A stretch of 64,000 nt of DNA. It comes from CAYZIB01 sp964478425. Its GTDB lineage: Bacteria; Bacillota_I; Bacilli_A; Acholeplasmatales; WRBM01. This document shows positions 35,431 to 43,027 of the stretch, piece by piece (position 1 is the stretch's first letter; each line of letters opens with the position of its first letter). A program made the translations under genes and the position numbers. Location of the stretch: NCBI GenBank assembly GCA_964478425.1, contig CAYZIB010000005.1:1-64000 (forward strand). The letters are read 5' to 3'. Below the pieces are notes generated by a model. That model had not been told where the DNA came from and searched no databases. It worked only from the letters and a program-made list of their open reading frames with translations.

Positions 35431-37366
35431 AAATCACTTCCTCAATTTGGAATGAATCTTCTAATGTAAATGATACATGATTATCTATCCAATCTCTTCT
35501 TGATTCAACATTATTACCCATTAAAACAGAAACTCTTTGATCAGCATCACTTAAATCATCAATATGAACTTGAATAAGTGTTCTTGTTTTAGGATCCATT
35601 GTAGTTTCCCATAATTGGTCAGCATTCATTTCCCCAAGACCTTTATATCTTTGAATATTATATGATGATTGATTTTTAGTTAAGGCTTTTAATTCTTCAT
35701 CACTCCATGCATAATGAATTTCATTTTTTCCTTTAACTTTTCTTGTGATTTTATATAAAGGAGGTAATGCTATATATACTTTTCCTGCTTCTACTAATTT
35801 AGTCATATATCTAAAAAAGAATGTTAATAATAATACTTGAATATGAGCACCATCAGTATCAGCATCGGTCATAATTATTATTTTATCGTAATTACATTTT
35901 TTTAAATCAAAATCAAGCCCAAAATCAGCTCCAATTGTATGAATTATAGTATTTATTTCTTCGTTTTTTAAAAATTCTTCTGGCCTAGTTTTTTCAACAT
36001 TCAATACTTTACCTCTTAATGGTAAAATTGCTTGAAATTTTCTATCTCTACCTTGTTTTGCTGAACCACCAGCTGAATCACCTTCGACAATAAATAATTC
36101 ATTTATATCTTTATTTTTACTTTGAGCTGGAGATAATTTTCCACTTAAATTAGTTTCTTTTTTGTTTTTTGCTTTTCCAATTCTTGCTTCTTCTCTAGCT
36201 TTTCTTGCTGCTTCTCTTACTTTATATGCTTTTAATGTTTTAGAAATTATTTCGTTTGCTAATTCTTTATTTTCTTCTAAAAAATAAGTGAATTTATCAT
36301 AAAAAACATTATCTAATGCATTTCTTGCTTCTGGTGTTCCTAATTTAGATTTTGTTTGACCTTCAAATTGTAAAATATCTTCTTTTATTCTAACAGATAC
36401 AATTGCAGTCATTCCTTCTCTTATATCTACACCTTCTAAATTTGGATCTTTTTCTTTTAATATATGGTATTTTCTTGCATAATCGTTAATTGATTTTGTT
36501 AATGCCATTTTAAATCCAACTTCATGTGTACCACCATCTATTGTTCTTACATTATTAACAAAAGATAATATTGTTTCACTATATGATTTTGTATATTGTA
36601 AAGCTACTTCTACTAATATTTCATTAAATTCTCCTGTAAAATCACAAACAGGGGCTGTTGTATCTTTTCCTTTATTTAAGAATTCAACATATTCATTAAT
36701 TCCTTTTTCATAACAAAAAGTTTCAGTTTTTTTATCTTTTTCACTTATTAAAACCATTTTTAATCCTCTGATTAAAAAGGCTTGTTCACGCATTCTTTCT
36801 TTAATAGTATTATAATCATATACAGTTGTTGAAAAAATAGTTGGATCTGGTTTAAAATGAACTTTTGTTCCAGTTTTTTTACTTTGACCTAATATTTTTA
36901 AAGGTTCAATATCTTTACCACCATTTTTATATGTTTGAGTATAAATATTTCCATCTCTTTGAATTGTTACTGTTAAATATGTTGATAAAGCAGTAACTAC
37001 AGATGATCCAACACCATGTAAACCACCGCTTGCTTTATATCCACCTTCACTTGAAAATTTACCACCAGCATGTAACACTGTATAAACAACTTGACATGTT
37101 GGTATATTTGATTTATGCATCCCACAAGGGACACCTCGCCCAAAATCTTCAACTGTTATTGAATTATCTTCATGTATTGTTACTATAATTTCATTTCCAT
37201 ATCCTGCTAAAACTTCATCTACTGCATTATCGATTATTTCCCATACTAAATGATGCAACCCCCTATGATCAGTAGAACCTATATACATCCCAGGTCTTTT
37301 ACGAACTGGTTCTAATCCTTGAAGTATTTGAATGGAATCAGCATTATATTCTTGCTTTTTCGCCAT
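35420..37366 (-). CDS. parE: DNA topoisomerase IV subunit B
   Basis: ATPase subunit of topoisomerase IV. GHKL ATP site: EIIDNAVDEVLAG, DFGRGVP and GGLHGVGSSVV. Toprim domain: FIVEGDSAGGSAKQGRD and MTDADTDGAHIQ. C-terminal YKGLGEMNADQLWETTMDP. 648 residues, normal. It starts an operon parE-parC-kinase read leftwards, with promoter at 37390-37418 and AAAGGAT before the ATG. Confidence 0.95.
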   Translation of the reverse strand: MAKKQEYNADSIQILQGLEPVRKRPGMYIGSTDHRGLHHLVWEIIDNAVDEVLAGYGNEIIVTIHEDNSITVEDFGRGVPCGMHKSNIPTCQVVYTVLHAGGKFSSEGGYKASGGLHGVGSSVVTALSTYLTVTIQRDGNIYTQTYKNGGKDIEPLKILGQSKKTGTKVHFKPDPTIFSTTVYDYNTIKERMREQAFLIRGLKMVLISEKDKKTETFCYEKGINEYVEFLNKGKDTTAPVCDFTGEFNEILVEVALQYTKSYSETILSFVNNVRTIDGGTHEVGFKMALTKSINDYARKYHILKEKDPNLEGVDIREGMTAIVSVRIKEDILQFEGQTKSKLGTPEARNALDNVFYDKFTYFLEENKELANEIISKTLKAYKVREAARKAREEARIGKAKNKKETNLSGKLSPAQSKNKDINELFIVEGDSAGGSAKQGRDRKFQAILPLRGKVLNVEKTRPEEFLKNEEINTIIHTIGADFGLDFDLKKCNYDKIIIMTDADTDGAHIQVLLLTFFFRYMTKLVEAGKVYIALPPLYKITRKVKGKNEIHYAWSDEELKALTKNQSSYNIQRYKGLGEMNADQLWETTMDPKTRTLIQVHIDDLSDADQRVSVLMGNNVESRRDWIDNHVSFTLEDSFQIEEVIYDE

Positions 37367-37389
37367 AATCGCACATCCTTTTTATCGAT

Positions 37390-37418
37390 ATTATATCATA
37401 TATAATATTATTAAACAA
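37390..37418 (-). promoter_or_regulatory. Promoter of parE operon
   Basis: Minus strand TTGTTT (37413-37418), 17-bp spacer, TATAAT (37390-37395) with TGA extension. Confidence 0.8.
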
Positions 37419-37439
37419 TAATTTAAATTTAATTTTTTG

Positions 37440-37468
37440 TTGTAGTTTAAGTGAGATAATGTTATAAT
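37440..37468 (+). promoter_or_regulatory. Promoter of plsY
   Basis: TTGTAG (37440-37445), 17-bp spacer, TATAAT (37463-37468) with TGT extension. It is divergent from the parE promoter. Confidence 0.75.
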
Positions 37469-37484
37469 ATTTTAGGTGATTTTT

Positions 37485-38105
37485 ATGATTTACAATATTT
37501 TATTTTTAATATTAGCTTATCTTATTGGATCATTTCCTAGTGCGTTAGTAATTGGAAAATTATTAAAAGGTATTGATGTTAGAGAATATGGAAGTAAAAA
37601 TCTTGGTTCTACTAATGCAGTTAGAACTATGGGATTAAAAATTGGATTACTTGTATTTATTTTAGATTTAATTAAACCAATGATTATTTTACTTATTGTT
37701 AAATTTAATTTATTTAATATAGAAGGATTACTACCAGCAGGAATATTTGGAATTGTTTCTTGTATTGGCCATTCATATCCAATATTTGCTAGATTTAAAG
37801 GTGGAAAATGTGTTGCTAGTAGTCTTGGAATTGTTTTATGTTTATCTCCTATTTGTGGAGTAATTGCGATTATATCATTTTTAATTAATATGCTTATTCA
37901 TGGATATGTATCTGTTAGTTCTACTATTAGTACATTGTTAGTCTTAATTAGTTACATATTTATTTATTTATTTTTTGGTGGGGATTTAGAAGTATTAATC
38001 TGCTTTATTTTATTATGTTTATTAATCTGTTATAGACATATTCCAAATTATAAAAGATTGATTAAAGGTGAAGAAAAGTCATTTAAAAAAAGAAATCTAG
38101 TTTAA
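37485..38105 (+). CDS. plsY: Acyl-phosphate glycerol-3-phosphate acyltransferase
   Basis: PlsY makes 1-acyl-glycerol-3-phosphate from acyl-phosphate, the first membrane step of phospholipid synthesis. Signature motifs are GSFPSALVIGKLLKGIDVREYGSKNLGSTNA, CIGHSYPIFARFKGGKCVAS and the third loop CYRHIPNYKRLIKGEE. Five TM helices. Start ATG at 37485 with AGGTGA (37473-37478); an in-frame TTG three codons earlier is rejected. 206 residues. Converges on the next gene, overlapping it by 9 bp. Confidence 0.95.
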   Translation: MIYNILFLILAYLIGSFPSALVIGKLLKGIDVREYGSKNLGSTNAVRTMGLKIGLLVFILDLIKPMIILLIVKFNLFNIEGLLPAGIFGIVSCIGHSYPIFARFKGGKCVASSLGIVLCLSPICGVIAIISFLINMLIHGYVSVSSTISTLLVLISYIFIYLFFGGDLEVLICFILLCLLICYRHIPNYKRLIKGEEKSFKKRNLV

Positions 38106-38125
38106 AACTTGATTTCTTTTTTTTA
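38087..38125. terminator. Bidirectional terminator shared by plsY and the O-antigen-ligase-like gene
   Basis: AAAAGAAATC (about 38088-38097) pairs with GATTTCTTTT (38111-38120), with T runs on both strands. Both stop codons lie within or beside the stem. Confidence 0.78.
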
Positions 38126-39419
38126 TAAAAGGTAAAATTATAGATAATAAAACCATAACTCGATAATTTAAAAATGTTGTATCTACAAATCCATGAATTA
38201 ATAAATAAAGTATTAAGAGTAATATCATTAAGTTATAATTATCAGTACTGAATGCTTCTTTTATTATACATATTATAAAATATATGAACATAATAAATCC
38301 AAAAATACCTGTACATGATAATATTTGTAAATAAATATTATGATAATTTTTTATCATTGTATTATAGTTTAAATTTAGATAATAAATAGATGTATGTGAC
38401 CCTGTACCAAATATTGGATGTTTTATAAAATTTTCAATGCCGACTTTATATAAAATAAATCTTCCATTATCATCTAAACCTTTATCGAATAATATATTCA
38501 GCATTTTATCTAATATACCCGTAAAATATGTTGTTAAAATAATAATTATTATTGGAATAATCATACAATATATAATATCTAAAAATGTTTTTTTCTTATC
38601 GTTACTTTTTTTAAATAATATTATTATACTAATAATAAAAGTTGGAATTAATGCTAAAATACTTCCTCTACATTGTAAATAAACAGGTATAATTATTGCT
38701 ATTAATGCAAAAAGTAAAAATATTTTCTTTTTAGATTCTAAATATAAATACAAAATAAATGGATAACACATCATAAATAATAATGCTATATGAGTTGAAA
38801 AATTAGACCAACACAACGTTATTTCTTTAGCATTATAAATATATTTTAAATCAAAATTATGATTTATTAAAAATACAAATATTTGTAATAACATAAAAAT
38901 CATTAAGCATAACATGTTAATTGAAACATATTTTTGATTATCTTTTAAATCATCTTTAGTATTTAAAAAATAAATAATTGGAAGCATCCAAATTATAAAT
39001 CTTAATAAATCATTAAATGCATATATAAAACTATTTTCATCTATTATATAACTTGCAATAACAGATAATATTATTGCAAATAAATATGTAAAATAACCAT
39101 ATAAAATAGGATTTTTAATATTTATTTTTTTTCTTTTTAATATATCGATTGTTAATATTAAAACTATTAAAATCATTGATCCATAATAAAAATAATAATT
39201 TATTCCATTACTAGGTAATTTAAATCCAACAACATATATTAAAAAAGCTGGAATTAAACTTCTTCTATCTAAATCAAGTTTTAAAATAAAGAAACTAAAT
39301 ATTACTAGTAGACTAGTAAATACAATATATCCACTAAATAAAAAATTTATAAACGCCAATATAAAGATTACTGGAATAAATAAATTGGAATTTATAAATT
39401 TTTTTATATTTTCTTGCAT
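38097..39419 (-). CDS. O-antigen ligase / Wzy-like membrane protein
   Basis: The 440-residue protein has about 11-12 TM helices. The Wzy_C-type segments are LQCRGSILALIPTFIISI and, after a long external loop, NFIKHPIFGTGSHTSI ... NYHNIYLQILSCTGIFGFIMF. In a Gram-positive such proteins polymerise or attach surface glycans. The gene follows yneF with a 2-nt gap and lacks its own ribosome site, so it is probably coupled. No other glycan genes are adjacent, so the substrate is open. Confidence 0.78.
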   Translation of the reverse strand: MQENIKKFINSNLFIPVIFILAFINFLFSGYIVFTSLLVIFSFFILKLDLDRRSLIPAFLIYVVGFKLPSNGINYYFYYGSMILIVLILTIDILKRKKINIKNPILYGYFTYLFAIILSVIASYIIDENSFIYAFNDLLRFIIWMLPIIYFLNTKDDLKDNQKYVSINMLCLMIFMLLQIFVFLINHNFDLKYIYNAKEITLCWSNFSTHIALLFMMCYPFILYLYLESKKKIFLLFALIAIIIPVYLQCRGSILALIPTFIISIIILFKKSNDKKKTFLDIIYCMIIPIIIIILTTYFTGILDKMLNILFDKGLDDNGRFILYKVGIENFIKHPIFGTGSHTSIYYLNLNYNTMIKNYHNIYLQILSCTGIFGFIMFIYFIICIIKEAFSTDNYNLMILLLILYLLIHGFVDTTFLNYRVMVLLSIILPFIKKRNQVLN

Positions 39420-39421
39420 AA

Positions 39422-39649
39422 TTATTTTTTACTATTCATTTGGTTCATTATTTGACGAACTTGTTTTTCAGAAGGTGTTCTTCCCATTCCTTGCATCATT
39501 GCTCTTATCATTTGTTCATTAACTGGAGGATTTTTCTCAAGTTGTCTTTTGAACACTTTCATAGCTACTAAAAACCCTATAATAAACCCAACTATAACTG
39601 CAATAATAGGTAAAGCAATTTGCCAACCTGTACTCATATATATAATCAT
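39422..39649 (-). CDS. yneF: YneF family protein (UPF0154)
   Basis: The 75-residue single-TM protein aligns with Bacillus YneF: an N-terminal TM (IALPIIAVIVGFIIGFLVAM), FKRQLEKNPPVNEQMIRAMM, then QGMGRTPSEKQVRQIMNQMN. Function is unknown. AAGGAG lies 9 nt before the first ATG (39649), which is kept although a second Met four codons later is closer to the family start. Confidence 0.88.
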   Translation of the reverse strand: MIIYMSTGWQIALPIIAVIVGFIIGFLVAMKVFKRQLEKNPPVNEQMIRAMMQGMGRTPSEKQVRQIMNQMNSKK

Positions 39650-39674
39650 AATTTAAAACTCCTTTTTTTTTAGT

Positions 39675-39703
39675 ATTTTACACTAATATTAAAAAATATT
39701 CAA
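39675..39703 (-). promoter_or_regulatory. Promoter of yneF operon
   Basis: Minus strand TTGAAT (39698-39703), 17-bp spacer, TAAAAT (39675-39680). Confidence 0.7.
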
Positions 39704-39720
39704 GCATATTCTTTTATCTC

Positions 39721-39749
39721 TTTACTTTTTTTAATTTGTTTGTTATAAT
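39721..39749 (+). promoter_or_regulatory. Promoter of the ferredoxin gene
   Basis: TTTACT (39721-39726), 17-bp spacer, TATAAT (39744-39749) with TGT extension. Confidence 0.75.
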
Positions 39750-39775
39750 AAATTATCAAAAAAGGAGTGTATAAA

Positions 39776-39943
39776 ATGCCTAGAAAGATTACAGATGCTT
39801 GTCTTGCATGCGGAACTTGCCAAGTTGATTGTCCTGTTTCATGCATTTCAGAAGGAGAAATCTACGTTATAGATGCAGATTCTTGTATCGATTGTGGTGT
39901 ATGTGAATCAGTATGCCCAGTTTCAGCAATAATCGCTGAATAA
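39776..39943 (+). CDS. 2[4Fe-4S] ferredoxin (55 residues)
   Basis: A short gene with AAAGGAG eight nt before its ATG and its own promoter and terminator. The protein has two cluster motifs, CLACGTCQVDCP and CIDCGVCESVCP, each CxxCxxCxxxCP, separated by the usual linker. It is a clostridial-type low-potential electron carrier in the cytoplasm, pointing to an anaerobic lifestyle. Partner enzymes are not in the window. Confidence 0.95.
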   Translation: MPRKITDACLACGTCQVDCPVSCISEGEIYVIDADSCIDCGVCESVCPVSAIIAE

Positions 39944-39970
39944 AAATTCCAAAATTTTGGAATTTTTTTT
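39943..39970 (+). terminator. Terminator of the ferredoxin gene
   Basis: AAAAATTCCAAAA and TTTTGGAATTTTT form a perfect stem, ending in T8. Confidence 0.88.
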
Positions 39971-40022
39971 ATTTATTAACCATTTTTATAATTTCTCATA
40001 GATTAAATATGGGAGGATAAAA

Positions 40023-40430
40023 ATGAAATTAGGAAAAGCATATATTAAAAATCAAGATTTTAAAAACTTATATGATTTAAATGAAAGATTTTTAAGAGGA
40101 AATAGTTTTAATGATTTATATAGCTTTTATAAATTAGTTCCTAAAACTAAAAATATTGATAATTTAACAAATCAAGAAAGAATTTTACTTTTAATTCAAG
40201 AATATAATTTTGCTTTAATTGATTTAGCGTTATTTTTAGATACTCATCCAAATTGTAAAAATGCTATTGATGAATATTTATTTATTAATAAAGAATTAAC
40301 TAAATTAAAACAATTTTATAAAAATAATTATGAAATGCTTGAATTAGATTTACCATCTAATTTAACTAATGAATTTACTTGGGCTTTAAAGAGCTTTCCA
40401 TGGGAGGATAATTATAATGTGGAAGTATGA
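40023..40430 (+). CDS. cotJB: CotJA-CotJB-like spore-coat-type protein (apparent fusion)
   Basis: The C-terminal two thirds match CotJB (LIQEYNFALIDLALFLDTHPNCKNAIDEYLF ... KSFPWED). The first 45 residues, GKAYIKNQDFKNLYDLNERFLRGNSFNDLY, resemble CotJA, which is normally a separate small protein. At 135 residues it is longer than CotJB alone (about 90). It overlaps cotJC by 14 nt. In sporulating Bacillus the cotJABC operon is made in the mother cell under sigma-E. The sequence CATAGATT at 39997-40004 is only weakly sigma-E-like. GGGAGG precedes the ATG. Confidence 0.85.
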   Translation: MKLGKAYIKNQDFKNLYDLNERFLRGNSFNDLYSFYKLVPKTKNIDNLTNQERILLLIQEYNFALIDLALFLDTHPNCKNAIDEYLFINKELTKLKQFYKNNYEMLELDLPSNLTNEFTWALKSFPWEDNYNVEV

Positions 40431-40983
40431 AAAAATTCTTGAATTTCCAGTAAATATTAAGAAAAAAGATTTAAAAATGGCTAAATATTTAGTTACTCAA
40501 TTTGGTGGTGGAAATGGAGAATTAGGAGCGGCTTTAAGATATTTAACTCAAAGATTTATTATGCCTACAAATGAAGCTAAAGCTTTATTAACTGATATTG
40601 GTACTGAAGAATTAGCACATATTGAAATGATTATTACTATGATTTATCAATTAACTAAAGATGCTACTGTTGATGAGTTAAAAGAAGCTGGTTTAGATAC
40701 TAATTATGCAGAACATGGTAATGCTATTTTTGCAAGTAATAGTAATGGAGTCCCTTTTACTGCTTCTTATATAAGTATTAGTGAAGATTATATTGCATGT
40801 TTATTAGAAGATTTAGCTGCCGAAGAAAAAGCAAGAGCCTGTTATGAACAATTAATGAATATGACTGATGATGTTGATATATTAGAACCGTTATCATTTT
40901 TAAGGCAAAGAGAAATAGTTCATTTCCAAAGATTTGGAGAAATGCTTGTTAAACTTCAAGAATTAAAAGAAAATAAAAATTAA
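40417..40983 (+). CDS. cotJC: CotJC, manganese-catalase-family coat protein
   Basis: The 188-residue ferritin-like protein matches CotJC (MWKYEKILEFPVNIKKKDLKMAKYL, FGGGNGELGAALRYLTQRF). Metal-ligand pattern of manganese catalases is kept: the Glu in GGNGELG, E-x-x-H in TEELAHIE, Glu in AAEEKARACYE and E-x-x-H in QREIVHFQRF. So it may be an active catalase rather than only a structural protein. GGGAGG lies inside the end of cotJB, indicating coupling. Homologues occur in non-sporulating gut Bacillota, so it does not by itself prove sporulation. Confidence 0.92.
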   Translation: MWKYEKILEFPVNIKKKDLKMAKYLVTQFGGGNGELGAALRYLTQRFIMPTNEAKALLTDIGTEELAHIEMIITMIYQLTKDATVDELKEAGLDTNYAEHGNAIFASNSNGVPFTASYISISEDYIACLLEDLAAEEKARACYEQLMNMTDDVDILEPLSFLRQREIVHFQRFGEMLVKLQELKENKN

Positions 40984-40994
40984 AATTAATATAT

Positions 40995-41027
40995 AAAAAA
41001 AATAAATCACAAAAGATTTATTTTTTT
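40995..41027. terminator. Bidirectional terminator between cotJC and coaD
   Basis: AAAAAATAAATC (40997-41008) and GATTTATTTTTT (41015-41026) with a 6-nt loop; the coaD stop lies in the stem. Confidence 0.85.
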
Positions 41028-41489
41028 ATTTAATTCTTTACTTACGCATTCTGGTACTAAATTTTTAATATCTTTTCTAAATGAAGCTATTTCTTTAACT
41101 ACTGAACTTGATAAATAAGAATAATTTTTATTAGATGTCATAAATATAGTTTCTATTTCACTATCTAATATTTTATTTGTATCAGCCATTTGTAATTCAT
41201 ATTCAAAATCAGTTACTGCTCTTAAACCACGCAAAATAAAGTTAATATTATGTTTTTTAGCAAAATCAACGACTAATTCATCACAAGTTAATACCTTAAC
41301 ATTTTTAATATCTTTAGTAGCTTCTTTGATTAAATTATATCTTTCTTCTACTGTAAATAATGTTTTTTTATTTTTATTAATCGCAATAACTATATATAAT
41401 TCATCAAACATTTTAGATCCTCTTTTAATTATATCTAAATGCCCATTTGTAATAGGATCAAATGTTCCTGGATACATACATTTTTTCAT
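41007..41489 (-). CDS. coaD: Phosphopantetheine adenylyltransferase
   Basis: CoaD converts 4'-phosphopantetheine to dephospho-CoA. The nucleotidyltransferase motif TNGH is at residues 14-17 in CMYPGTFDPITNGHLDII. RGLRAVTDFEYELQMADTN and the ATP-binding YSYLSSSVVKEIASF are typical. 160 residues, normal. It begins 5 nt after rsmD; rsmD-coaD is the standard pair. Confidence 0.95.
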   Translation of the reverse strand: MKKCMYPGTFDPITNGHLDIIKRGSKMFDELYIVIAINKNKKTLFTVEERYNLIKEATKDIKNVKVLTCDELVVDFAKKHNINFILRGLRAVTDFEYELQMADTNKILDSEIETIFMTSNKNYSYLSSSVVKEIASFRKDIKNLVPECVSKELNKKINLL

Positions 41490-41493
41490 ATTT

Positions 41494-42036
41494 TTACTCC
41501 TTTTTTAATATGGTTACTGTCATTATACCATATGATACTTCTTTTATTATTTTAAAATTATCATTTAAAATTCTATTTTCATTTAGATGTTCTAAAACAA
41601 TTATAGCATTATCTTTTAATAAATCAAATTCAATTAATTTATCTATAATATTATTTAATATATTTAATTTATATGGTGGGTCTAAAAAGATTAAATCAAA
41701 CTTAATATTATGTCTTTTAAAATAATTTAGTGCTTGATTATAATCATTTTTAATGACTAATCCATCTTTTTCATTTAAAATATCTAAATTTTCTTTAATT
41801 GTTTTTATTGCTTCATAATTATTATCTATAAAATAACATTTATTATAACCTCTACTTAATGCTTCAAGTCCTAATGAACCTGTTCCTGCAAATAAATCAA
41901 GACAATTATCGTATAATAAATAAGGTGTTATAATGTTAAAAATTGCTTCTCTTACTTTATCTATTGTCGGTCTAGTATAATCGTTTTTAATATATTTAAT
42001 ATTTCTTCTTTTATATTTCCCACTTATTATACGCAT
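41494..42036 (-). CDS. rsmD: 16S rRNA (guanine966-N2)-methyltransferase RsmD
   Basis: Rossmann methyltransferase acting on G966 of 16S rRNA. MRIISGKYKRRNIKYI and TRPTIDKVREAIFNII form the N-terminal signature. SAM motif DLFAGTGSLGLEALSRG and the catalytic LDPPYK are intact. 180 residues. GGGAGGG precedes the ATG. Confidence 0.93.
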   Translation of the reverse strand: MRIISGKYKRRNIKYIKNDYTRPTIDKVREAIFNIITPYLLYDNCLDLFAGTGSLGLEALSRGYNKCYFIDNNYEAIKTIKENLDILNEKDGLVIKNDYNQALNYFKRHNIKFDLIFLDPPYKLNILNNIIDKLIEFDLLKDNAIIVLEHLNENRILNDNFKIIKEVSYGIMTVTILKKE

Positions 42037-42061
42037 TTTAATCCCTCCCTTTTATCTATAT

Positions 42062-42090
42062 ATTATATAATATTTTTTAAATTATGTATA
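42062..42090 (-). promoter_or_regulatory. Promoter of rsmD-coaD
   Basis: Minus strand TATACA (42085-42090), 17-bp spacer, TATAAT (42062-42067). Confidence 0.65.
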
Positions 42091-42118
42091 TTTTTTTTTA
42101 GATTGTAAATAATAATAT

Positions 42119-42180
42119 TGCAACTAAAAAAGTTGCAGAAGAATACCCCTATTCTTCTTGAAGTTAATTTATTTAACTTC
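42119..42180. other. Three abutting perfect hairpins (candidate small RNA)
   Basis: Hairpin 1: TGCAACT/AGTTGCA (42119-42137), loop A5. Hairpin 2: GAAGAATA/TATTCTTC (42138-42157), loop CCCC. Hairpin 3: GAAGTTAA/TTAACTTC (42160-42180). Linkers are 0 and 2 nt. They are upstream of the rsmD promoter and beyond the terminator of the next gene, so they belong to neither mRNA. On the plus strand a pyrimidine-rich ACCTCTCCCTTTCAC and another stem follow. Confidence 0.6.
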
Positions 42181-42205
42181 ACCTCTCCCTTTCACATACT
42201 TAACT

Positions 42206-42238
42206 TAAAAAAGAAAAAGGACTTTTTGTCCTTTTTCT
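42206..42238 (-). terminator. Terminator of the DUF308-like gene
   Basis: AGAAAAAGGAC/GTCCTTTTTCT (42212-42222 and 42228-42238) with a T tract on the minus strand; the gene's stop codon is in the stem. Confidence 0.85.
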
Positions 42239-42803
42239 ATTTTGTTTTATCATTTTTTTTAGTTTTTGTTTTAGTTTTTTTTGCTTTTTTAGGTAATTTC
42301 ATATAAATAAAAGTAAAATATATTGCAAATGCAAATACCATTGCAAAAACAAAATATAAGAAATAATTATCAGTAATTATTTTAGATGAAATCATAAAAA
42401 CTGCAACAGTTAATAAAATAATCGCAAGTATAAATCTACTTAATTTATTATATTTTGTTATGTAATGACAAATTAATTCATTTAATCCTCTTAAATAAAG
42501 AATTATACCGATATAAAGTGATCCTTGTTTTTGAACCATTATTAAAACAGAACAAACAATATTTATAACAAATTCAATAAATAAAAATATTTGAACATTT
42601 TTATTTTGATTTATTTTTAATAATTTAAAAAATAATGTTACTGAATATAATATAAATAATACACCAATTAGATAAAATGTAATTGATTGTGCAACTAATA
42701 ATTTTGGCCATAAATAATGATCTATTACTAAAAATATACCAAAAATATAAAAAATAATTGCCATAATTAAATTAAAATTTTTATTTTTCTTTAAATTTTG
42801 CAT
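42237..42803 (-). CDS. HdeD/DUF308-like multi-pass membrane protein
   Basis: The 188-residue protein has about six TM helices in three hairpins (FNLIMAIIFYIFGIFLVID, SITFYLIGVLFILYSVTLFF, SLYIGIILYLRGLNELICHY and others) and a Lys/Thr-rich cytoplasmic tail. Repeated short G-x-x-L-x-x-x-G pairs recall HdeD-type DUF308 proteins, but the match is loose. Start: ATG at 42803 behind GGGAGG (42807-42812); the TTG at 42815 is rejected. It is preceded by a structured leader, so its expression is probably controlled post-initiation. Function unknown. Confidence 0.7.
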   Translation of the reverse strand: MQNLKKNKNFNLIMAIIFYIFGIFLVIDHYLWPKLLVAQSITFYLIGVLFILYSVTLFFKLLKINQNKNVQIFLFIEFVINIVCSVLIMVQKQGSLYIGIILYLRGLNELICHYITKYNKLSRFILAIILLTVAVFMISSKIITDNYFLYFVFAMVFAFAIYFTFIYMKLPKKAKKTKTKTKKNDKTK

Positions 42804-42812
42804 ATTTCCTCC

Positions 42813-42965
42813 CAATAATAAGCCTAGAAATTTGAGAGATCTTTCTCTCTAAGGCGGAAATCTCTTTTTATTTGTTTTTAGGATTATTAAACTAGTAATC
42901 ATTCACACCAACAAATCTCAATTTCCTGTTTATTATAAATTTGAGCTCACATATTATTTCTAGGC
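42813..42965 (-). promoter_or_regulatory. Structured 5' leader closed by a 10-bp stem (unassigned riboswitch-like element)
   Basis: On the minus strand GCCTAGAAAT (42965-42956) pairs perfectly with ATTTCTAGGC (42831-42822). Inside are CTCAAATTT/AAATTGAG, ATTTGTT/AACAAAT with an inner GATTA/TAATC, and AGAGAT/ATCTCT. The promoter places the RNA 5' end at the first base of the closing stem, and the ribosome site GGGAGG begins 9 nt after its last base. It fits no riboswitch class I can recall. Confidence 0.6.
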
Positions 42966-42971
42966 ACTATT

Positions 42972-42999
42972 ATTATACCACGAAAGCTTATTTAGTAAA
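42972..42999 (-). promoter_or_regulatory. Promoter of the structured leader
   Basis: Minus strand TTTACT (42994-42999), 16-bp spacer, TATAAT (42972-42977) with TGG extension. Confidence 0.7.
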
Positions 43000-43000
43000 T

Positions 43001-43027
43001 AAAAAAAATCATCGATTGATGATTTTA
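43001..43027 (-). terminator. Terminator of the infC-rpmI-rplT operon
   Basis: AATCATC (43007-43013) and GATGATT (43018-43024), T8 on the minus strand. Confidence 0.8.

Noticed and set aside
32812..37366. Calling the topoisomerase pair gyrB-gyrA
   Set aside because: The divergent plsY, the gene order and the lack of a GyrA box favour parE-parC; only a search for a second pair in the genome would be final.
42118..42306. 62-codon plus-strand open frame from a TTG
   Set aside because: It runs antisense through the hairpin cluster and the Lys-rich tail of the DUF308-like gene, has no ribosome site, and its hydrophobic look is the mirror of Lys codons.
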